Translations under genes and position numbers: made by a program
Assembly (NCBI RefSeq): GCF_001613325.1
Contig: NZ_BDCD01000014.1
Coordinates: 248,001-312,000 of the forward strand
DNA from: Nocardia yamanashiensis NBRC 100130
Lineage (GTDB): Bacteria > Actinomycetota > Actinomycetes > Mycobacteriales > Mycobacteriaceae
Length of the DNA: 64,000 nucleotides
Direction: 5' to 3'
The notes under the pieces: generated by a model
Database searches by the model: none
Told to the model about the DNA's origin: nothing
Seen by the model: only the letters and a program-made list of their open reading frames with translations
Shown: in pieces, positions 58,192 to 64,000 of the stretch
How the letters are laid out: each line of letters begins with the position of its first letter
Position numbering within the stretch: the first letter of the stretch is position 1

Positions 58192-61100
58192 TCAGCGGAT
58201 CGGATTCGGGAGACGGACCGCATCGCCGACATAGGCCGACCAGAGACGCCGGTAGGGACCGTCCACGGCGAGCAGTTCGTCGTGTCCGCCGGTTTGCAGC
58301 AGGCGGCCGTCGCCGACCACCACGATGAGATCGGCCGCGGCGGCGGTGGCCAGGCGGTGTGCGACCACGATCGTGGTGCGGCCGGAGGTGAGCACTTCGA
58401 TGGCCGCGCGGACACGTGCGTCGGTGGCCAGATCCAGTGAGGCGGTGGCCTCGTCGAGAATAAGAATGTCCGGATCCACCAGTTGAGCGCGGGCCAGGGC
58501 CAGCAATTGGCGCTGGCCCGCCGACAGCGCCGCGCCGTGCGCGCCGATCGGCTGCCGGTAGCCGTGTTCGAGCGCGGCGATCATCTCGTGCGCGCCCACC
58601 GCGCGGGCCGCCCATTCGATCTCGGCGGGAGTGGCGGCGGGACGGCCGTAGGCGATGGCCTCGTGCACGGTGTCGCCGAACAGGAACGGCTCCTGCGGCA
58701 CCACGCCCAGGCGGCGGCGATAGTCGCGCAGCCGGAACTCGCGCACGTCCACCCCGTCGACCAGCACCGCCCCGTCCGAGGTGTCGTACAGGCGGGCAAG
58801 GAGTTTCACCAGCGTGGATTTGCCCGCGCCGGTTTCGCCGACCACGGCCACCTGCCGGCCGGGCGCGATACGCAGATCGATGTCCGAGAGCACCCGCGCC
58901 CCCGCCGCGTCGTAGGCGAAACCCACACCGCGGAACTCGATTTCGCCCGCCAGCCGGGCCACCGGCCGGGCATCGGGGGCATCGGGGGTGCCCGCCGGTT
59001 CGCGCATCAGCACGCCGAGCCGTTCCACGCCGACCACCGCCTGCTGATAGCTGTCGAAGACCTGCGACAGCTGCTGGATGGGCGCGAACAGCAGATCGAT
59101 GTAGAGCAGGAAAGCGATCAGCGTGCCCGCGGTGAGCGCGTCCTCGCGCACCTGGTGCACGCCGGTGGCCAGCACGGCGGCGGTGGCGATCAGGGACATG
59201 ATCTCCACGAACGGGAAGAACAACGCCATCAGGGTCTGGCTGCGCAGCCGCGCATCCCGGTAAGCCCAGGAGCGGCGCTCGAATTCGCGCTGGTTGCGCG
59301 CTTCGCGGCGATACGCCTGGGTCACCGCGATGGTGTCGACGTTCTCCTGCAGGTAGGCGTTGGCGGCGCTGACCTGTTCGCGCGCCAGGTTGTAGGCGGG
59401 CACCGAAGCGCGCCGGAAGGCGACGGTGGCCAGCGCCAGGATCGGCAGCAGCGCCAGCACCACCGACGCGAGTCCGGCGTCGATCACGATGAGCGCCACC
59501 ACCACCCCCGCGATGGTGAGCGTGCTGGTGAGCGCGACCGCCAGCCCGGTCTGCAGGAACGTGGACAGCCCGTCCACGTCGGTGATCATGCGGGTCATGA
59601 TGCGCCCGGCCGATTCGCGTTCGTAGAAACGCAATCCGAGGCGTTGCAGCTGGGCGAAGACCTTCACCCGCAGCCCGTAGAGCAGCCGCTCCCCCGCCTT
59701 GCCGGTGACCCGCACCTGCGCGACGGTGATGGCCCAGTCCACGGCGACCACCGCCAGCGCGGCGGCCGCGGCCAGCAGCAGCACCTCGCGCGCCCCGGCC
59801 AGCACCCCGTGATCGATGCCGAAGCGGACCAGGAACGGGATCAGGATCTGCGCGAGCGCGTCCAATCCCACCAGCGCCAGTCCCGCCAGCAGCGGGACCG
59901 CGAACGGGCGCAGCAGCCGCCGCAGATCGAACGCCGGATCGGGGGTGCGCGAGAACCGTTCGGGCACTTCGGGTTCGCCGGTCGCGGCGGGCAGCCGGTC
60001 GATGAGCGCCCGCACGTCACCGCTGGGCGGCGCGCTGGACATCATGCCGCCGCCCAGCTGCCCGCCCATGGCGCCGGGCGCTCCGGCGGCGCGCTGGGAG
60101 AACGCCTTGGCCATCTGTTCCAGGGTCCGGGATTCGTCGCCGTCGGTGTCGGCGTGCGCCCACAGCGCGGCGGTGGGCCCGGCGGCGCGATCGGCGCTCA
60201 GGTCGCCGGCGATGCTCGCCGGATCGGGCGGGGTGAACAGGGTGTGGAACAGCTCCCCCGTGGCCCGCAGCTCGGGCAGGGTGCCCAGTTCGGCGATGCG
60301 GCCGCCGTCGAGCACCGCCACCCGGTCGGCCAGGGCGAGCGTCGAGATGCGGTGTGCCACCACGAGAGTGGTGCGGCGGCGCACCTGCGCGCCGATCCGG
60401 GCGAAGATCTCCGCCTCCACCTGCGCGTCGATGGCGGAGGTGGCGTCGTCGAGCACCAGGATCGGCGCGTCGGTGACGAGGGCGCGGGCCAGGGCGAGCC
60501 GCTGGCGTTGCCCGCCGGACAGCCGCTGCCCGCGCTCGCCGATCACGGTGTCGAGCCCGTCGGGCAGCGCGAGCACGAACTCGTCGGCCGCGGCCAGATA
60601 CAGGGCGTGCCGGACCTGTTCGTCGGTGGCGTCAGGACGCCCGTACGCCACATTGGCGCGCACCGTGTCCGCCATGAGCGCGGTGTCCTCGAACACCATG
60701 GCGATGCCGGCGCGCAGACCGGGCAACTCGCGAATATCGGTGCCGTCCACCAGGATTCGCCCGGCGTCGGGATCGAACAGCCGGGGCAGCAGCTGCACCA
60801 GCACGGATTTGCCCGAGCCCGCCGCACCCGCCACCGCGACCGTCTCCCCCGGCTCGATCACCAGGTCGAGACCGTCCAGCACCGGCGGCCGTCCCTCGAA
60901 AGCGAAACCCACGCCCCGGAATTCGATCCGCGGCGCGTCCCCGACGGCCGTCGTCACACCGGCGCCGGCCGGTGCCACCGCCGGCGCGGGCGCGGCCTCG
61001 ATCACCTCGCGCACCCGTTCCAGGGCGGCCTTGCCCTGCTGGCTCACCGTCAGCAGCATGGTGAACATCCGCACCGGCGTCACGAACGACCCCAGATAGG

Positions 61101-61980
61101 TCATGAACGCCAAAAACGTTCCGAGCGTGATGGATTGCCGCAGGGCCAGCAGTCCGCCGACCACCAGGATCAACGCTTGCCCGGCCGCCGGAATCGCCTG
61201 CATGACCGGGGTGAACCGGCTGGTGATCCGGGTGATGCGCAGCCGCGACCGATACAGGTCACGCGCCGTGGACTCCAGCTGTTCCAGTTCCCGCGATTCC
61301 TGCCCGAACCCCTTCACCACCCGCACCCCGGTGATCGCCGCCTCCACCCGCATGGCGACCTCGGCGGCGCGGGCCTGCGCATCCCAGTTGGCGGGGAACA
61401 GTTCCCGCTGACTGCGCCGGGTGACGAACCACAGCGCCGGCACCACCAGCAGGGCGATCAGGCACAGCGGCGGCGACAGGGTGGCCATCAACACCAGCGA
61501 CGCTCCCACCAGCACCACGCTCCCGCCGACCAGCGGAACCAGTTGCAGGAACATCTGAATCAGCGTCACATCGGTGATGGCCCGGCTGACCACCTGCCCG
61601 GTGTAGAGGCTCGCGCGCTGCCGCCCGTCCAGGCGCAGCAGCGCGGCGAACAGGTCCCGCCGCAGATCGTGCTGTACGTCCAGCGACAGCCGCGAGGATC
61701 CGGTGCGCCGCGCGTAGGCGGCCACGAACCGGACGACGCCGATCACCAGCAGCAGCGCCACCCACGGCAGCACCGACGCGGCGGTGACGGTGAGGCGGTC
61801 GACCACATGCCGCACCAGCAGCGGCAGCACCGCGGTGAGCACCGCCGACACCACCGCCCCCGTGACCGCGACCAGCACGGTCCGGCGGTGGCCGGCGCAG
61901 CGCCGCAGCAGATAGCGAATCCAGCCCTCGCCCACCGGGTCCGGGCCCGCCGCGCCGGAACAGTCGGAGCCCGGACTCAT
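58192..61980 (-). CDS. single-chain ABC exporter (two TMD-NBD halves), Rv0194-like
   Basis: 1262 residues in one chain: TMD1 (about 30-320), NBD1 (about 350-590), a ~100-residue linker, TMD2 and NBD2. NBD1 has Walker A GAAGSGKS (385-392), signature LSGGQ (487), and Walker B ILVLDD (507-512), but Asp replaces the catalytic Glu and the Q-loop position reads E (VFEDT). NBD2 has normal catalytic residues (GETGAGKST, LILDEATAS, VAHRLAT), with LSAGQ as its signature. NBD1 thus looks like a degenerate site, as in heterodimeric exporters. M. tuberculosis Rv0194 has the same single-chain layout. ATG 61980 overlaps the LLM stop (ATGA). Confidence 0.85.
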   Translation of the reverse strand: MSPGSDCSGAAGPDPVGEGWIRYLLRRCAGHRRTVLVAVTGAVVSAVLTAVLPLLVRHVVDRLTVTAASVLPWVALLLVIGVVRFVAAYARRTGSSRLSLDVQHDLRRDLFAALLRLDGRQRASLYTGQVVSRAITDVTLIQMFLQLVPLVGGSVVLVGASLVLMATLSPPLCLIALLVVPALWFVTRRSQRELFPANWDAQARAAEVAMRVEAAITGVRVVKGFGQESRELEQLESTARDLYRSRLRITRITSRFTPVMQAIPAAGQALILVVGGLLALRQSITLGTFLAFMTYLGSFVTPVRMFTMLLTVSQQGKAALERVREVIEAAPAPAVAPAGAGVTTAVGDAPRIEFRGVGFAFEGRPPVLDGLDLVIEPGETVAVAGAAGSGKSVLVQLLPRLFDPDAGRILVDGTDIRELPGLRAGIAMVFEDTALMADTVRANVAYGRPDATDEQVRHALYLAAADEFVLALPDGLDTVIGERGQRLSGGQRQRLALARALVTDAPILVLDDATSAIDAQVEAEIFARIGAQVRRRTTLVVAHRISTLALADRVAVLDGGRIAELGTLPELRATGELFHTLFTPPDPASIAGDLSADRAAGPTAALWAHADTDGDESRTLEQMAKAFSQRAAGAPGAMGGQLGGGMMSSAPPSGDVRALIDRLPAATGEPEVPERFSRTPDPAFDLRRLLRPFAVPLLAGLALVGLDALAQILIPFLVRFGIDHGVLAGAREVLLLAAAAALAVVAVDWAITVAQVRVTGKAGERLLYGLRVKVFAQLQRLGLRFYERESAGRIMTRMITDVDGLSTFLQTGLAVALTSTLTIAGVVVALIVIDAGLASVVLALLPILALATVAFRRASVPAYNLAREQVSAANAYLQENVDTIAVTQAYRREARNQREFERRSWAYRDARLRSQTLMALFFPFVEIMSLIATAAVLATGVHQVREDALTAGTLIAFLLYIDLLFAPIQQLSQVFDSYQQAVVGVERLGVLMREPAGTPDAPDARPVARLAGEIEFRGVGFAYDAAGARVLSDIDLRIAPGRQVAVVGETGAGKSTLVKLLARLYDTSDGAVLVDGVDVREFRLRDYRRRLGVVPQEPFLFGDTVHEAIAYGRPAATPAEIEWAARAVGAHEMIAALEHGYRQPIGAHGAALSAGQRQLLALARAQLVDPDILILDEATASLDLATDARVRAAIEVLTSGRTTIVVAHRLATAAAADLIVVVGDGRLLQTGGHDELLAVDGPYRRLWSAYVGDAVRLPNPIR

Positions 61981-63323
61981 CCGGCGACCACGAGCGATTC
62001 CGCGGCGGTGAACTGGTTGACCGGCCGCTCCAGCCCATAGTGGCCGCGCAGGGTGGTCTCGGTGTAGTCGGTGCGGAACAGGCCGCGCCGCTGCAGGATC
62101 GGCACCACCTCGTCGACGAAACGGTCCAGTCCGGACGGCAGCACGGCGGGCATGATGTTGAAGCCGTCGGCCGCGCCGCGGGTGAACCATTCCTCGATGG
62201 TGTCGGCGACCTGTTCGGCGGTGCCCGCGAAGGTGTGGTGACCGCGGCCGCCGCCGAGCCGCCCGATCAGCTGGCGCAGCGTGAGCCGTTCGCGCCGAGC
62301 CAGATTCACGATGAGGGTGAACCGGCTCTTGGCGCCCTGGATCTCGTCCTCGGTGGGCAGATCGGCGGGCAGTTCGCTGTCCAGATCCAGATCCTCGACC
62401 GGGATGCCCCAGGTGCGGGCCAGCTGCTGTTTGGCGTATTCGGGCGAGATGAGCCGTTCCAGTTCGGCATCCAGCTCCCGAGCGTGTTCGGGGGTGTCGC
62501 CGATGACGGGCACGATGCCGGGCAGAATCTTGATGGTCTCCGGATCGCGGCCGATGGCGACGGCGCGGCGCTTGAGATCGGTGTAGAACTCGAGCCCGTC
62601 CTCGATGGTCTGCTGCGCGGTGAACACCGCCTCCGCGTAGCGCGCGGCGAATTCCTTGCCGTCCTCCGATGATCCGGCCTGCACCAGCACCGGATAACCC
62701 TGCGGGGCGCGGGGCACGTTCAGCGGACCCGCGACCTTGAAGAACCGGCCCTCGTGGTCGATCTTGCGGACCTTGTCCGGATCGGTGTGGATGCCGGATT
62801 CCTTGTCCGCCAGCACGGCGTCGTCTTCCCAGCTGTCCCACAGTTTCGTTGTCACATCGACGAATTCGGCGGCCTTCTCGTAGCGCAGCTTGTGGTCGGG
62901 GACATCGTCGAGCCCGAAGTTGCGGGCGGCGTCGGCCCCGGCGGTGGTGACGATGTTCCAGCCGACCCGCCCGCCGGACACCCAGTCCACCGAGGCGAAC
63001 CGGCGCGCCAGATTGAACGGCGAGTTGTAGCTGGTGGAGGCGGTGGCGATGAGGCCGATGCGCTCGGTCTGCACCGCGATGGCGGTCAGCAGCACGGTGG
63101 GTTCCAGCTTCCCGGCGGGGCGGCGGCCGGTGTCGCCGAACAGCACCGGGCTGTCGGCGAAGAAGATGGAATCGAGTTTGCCGCGTTCGGCGATCTGCGC
63201 CAGCCGCACATAGTGCTCGATCTTGGTGTTGGCGTGCGGATCCGATTCCGGGAGCCGCCAGGAGGCCTCGTGGTGCCCGGTGGACATCAGAAAGGCGTTG
63301 AGGTGCAACTGCTTACGTGACAT
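61977..63323 (-). CDS. NtaA/SnaA/DszA-type FMN-dependent monooxygenase
   Basis: 448 residues. LLM fold with KLDSIFFADSPVLFGDTGRRPAGKLEPTVLLTAIAVQTERIGLIATASTSYNSPFNLARRFASVDWVSGGRVGWNIVTTAGADAARNFG (about 50-137) and NVPRAPQGYPVLVQAGSSEDGKEFAARYAEAVFTAQQT, typical of the nitrilotriacetate / dibenzothiophene sulfone monooxygenase family. Such enzymes oxidise organosulfur or aminocarboxylate compounds using FMNH2 from a reductase not seen here. Next to an SsuB-like ATPase, a role in organosulfur use is likely. Starts 10 bases after that gene's stop. Confidence 0.9.
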   Translation of the reverse strand: MSRKQLHLNAFLMSTGHHEASWRLPESDPHANTKIEHYVRLAQIAERGKLDSIFFADSPVLFGDTGRRPAGKLEPTVLLTAIAVQTERIGLIATASTSYNSPFNLARRFASVDWVSGGRVGWNIVTTAGADAARNFGLDDVPDHKLRYEKAAEFVDVTTKLWDSWEDDAVLADKESGIHTDPDKVRKIDHEGRFFKVAGPLNVPRAPQGYPVLVQAGSSEDGKEFAARYAEAVFTAQQTIEDGLEFYTDLKRRAVAIGRDPETIKILPGIVPVIGDTPEHARELDAELERLISPEYAKQQLARTWGIPVEDLDLDSELPADLPTEDEIQGAKSRFTLIVNLARRERLTLRQLIGRLGGGRGHHTFAGTAEQVADTIEEWFTRGAADGFNIMPAVLPSGLDRFVDEVVPILQRRGLFRTDYTETTLRGHYGLERPVNQFTAAESLVVAG

Positions 63324-63333
63324 GAGGGTTCCT

Positions 63334-64000
63334 TCAGACGGCCGCGGCCGGGACGACGCCCAGCGCGGTCAGCAGGGTGTGGCGCAGGCGCCGGAATTCC
63401 GGATCGCCGGGATCGCGCTCGCCCGGCAGTTCGATGGGCAGGTCGACGGTGAGCCGGCCCGCGTCCAGCACCAGCACGCGCTGGGCCAGGGTGATGGCTT
63501 CGTCCACGTCGTGGGTGACGAGCAGGACGGTCGGGGTGTGCCGGGCGATCAGATCGCGCAGCAGTTCGTGCATCTTGATGCGGGTCAAGGCATCCAGCGC
63601 GCCGAAGGGTTCGTCGGCCAGCAGCAGGTCCGGCGCGCCGACCAGGGCGCGGGCCAGTGCGACGCGCTGCTGCTCGCCGCCGGACAGCTCCGACGGCCAA
63701 GCCCGTTCCCGCCCCGCCAGCCCGACCTCGGCGAGGATTTCCCGGCCCGCCGCGCGGCGGGAGCGCGGCTGCCCGTAGAGCACATTGGGCAGCACCCGCT
63801 GCCAGGGCAGCAGGCGCGAATCCTGGAATACCACGGCGGTTTTCGCGGGCACCCGCAGCTGTCCCGAGCCGTCGACATCGTGGTCGAGCCCGGCGAGAGC
63901 GCGCAGCAGGGTGCTCTTGCCGGAACCGCTGCGGCCCAGCAGCGCCACGAACTGGCCGGGTGGGATGGTCAGCGTGATGTCGTCCAGGATGGTGCGATTC
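63334..64000 (-). CDS. SsuB-like ABC transporter ATPase, partial
   Basis: The gene runs off the right edge, so its N-terminus is missing; about 222 residues are visible. Walker A LGRSGSGKST, signature LSGGEQQR, Walker B LLLADEPFGALD, H-loop VTHDVDEA. The pattern fits the aliphatic-sulfonate, nitrate and taurine importer family (SsuB/TauB). The downstream FMN monooxygenase starts 10 bases after its stop, consistent with an organosulfur uptake-and-oxidation operon. Confidence 0.85.
   Translation of the reverse strand, partial: NRTILDDITLTIPPGQFVALLGRSGSGKSTLLRALAGLDHDVDGSGQLRVPAKTAVVFQDSRLLPWQRVLPNVLYGQPRSRRAAGREILAEVGLAGRERAWPSELSGGEQQRVALARALVGAPDLLLADEPFGALDALTRIKMHELLRDLIARHTPTVLLVTHDVDEAITLAQRVLVLDAGRLTVDLPIELPGERDPGDPEFRRLRHTLLTALGVVPAAAV

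Noticed and set aside
58483..62040. Plus-strand open frame of 1185 codons over the ABC exporter
   Set aside because: Shadow of the exporter; no domain motifs, Arg/His/Gln-rich.

Overview
The window is high-GC actinobacterial DNA, most likely from Nocardia or a close mycolic-acid-bearing relative (Mycobacteriales). Support comes from an MspA-type porin, a DprE1-like decaprenylphosphoryl-ribose oxidase, Scr1-type XRE/DUF397 regulator genes, many GTG/TTG starts, and a single-chain ABC exporter like those of mycobacteria. No integrase, transposase, plasmid or phage gene was recognised. Both ends cut through genes: an FAD monooxygenase at the left and a SsuB-like ATPase at the right.

Layout. 1-4.1 kb: FAD monooxygenase coupled to an alpha/beta hydrolase, then a fused alpha-beta 2-oxoacid dehydrogenase E1. 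4.2-9.8 kb: small, mostly orphan proteins (membrane proteins, SAM methyltransferase, VOC, DUF5713, DinB, GNAT, DUF7336). 9.8-12.7 kb: DprE1 paralogue, hydrolase, Aat. 12.8-16.4 kb: LysR regulator divergent from an unusual adenine-deaminase-like enzyme and a YczE-type membrane protein. 16.4-25.1 kb: an accessory stretch of small immunity-like genes (DUF6301, DUF6881, DUF6892 and others) with a frameshifted gene, a decaying LigT gene, a degenerate tRNA and short dispersed repeats. 25.3-29.1 kb: small regulators, Scr1/DUF397 genes and a large membrane protein. 29.2-34.8 kb: GNAT, molybdenum-cofactor enzyme, UvrA-like ATPase divergent from a WYL regulator, and an M56 protease. 34.9-38.6 kb: a PLP enzyme-MFS operon, a small membrane protein and BlaI. 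38.8-46.8 kb: ACT protein, PARG, monooxygenase, membrane phosphatase-like enzyme, YaeQ, YdeI, SDR, and MmyB-type and TetR regulators. 46.9-53.5 kb: a polysaccharide locus with a secreted beta-helix protein convergent to a uxs-GT2-galE-ugd operon. 53.9-57.4 kb: MspA porin, serine hydrolase, NTF2-like protein and an LLM oxidoreductase. 57.4-64 kb: membrane cyclophilin and an ssuB-LLM-ABC exporter operon.

How parts fit together. The polysaccharide operon should turn UDP-glucose into UDP-glucuronate and UDP-xylose, possibly epimerise a sugar, and feed a membrane-embedded processive glycosyltransferase; the secreted beta-helix protein could modify the polymer. A 19-bp element is identical upstream of blaI and of the small membrane-protein gene at 4.3 kb, in the same orientation to each, so a BlaI-controlled set of genes may be scattered across the window. 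A second dyad, TTATTG-N10-CAATAA, lies on both sides of the porin gene.

The most notable individual points are the shared BlaI-type operator, the DprE1 paralogue with serine at the benzothiazinone-target cysteine, the polysaccharide locus, the porin-flanking dyads, and the altered active site of the adenine-deaminase-like enzyme. All family names come from reading the sequence; no database search was run.
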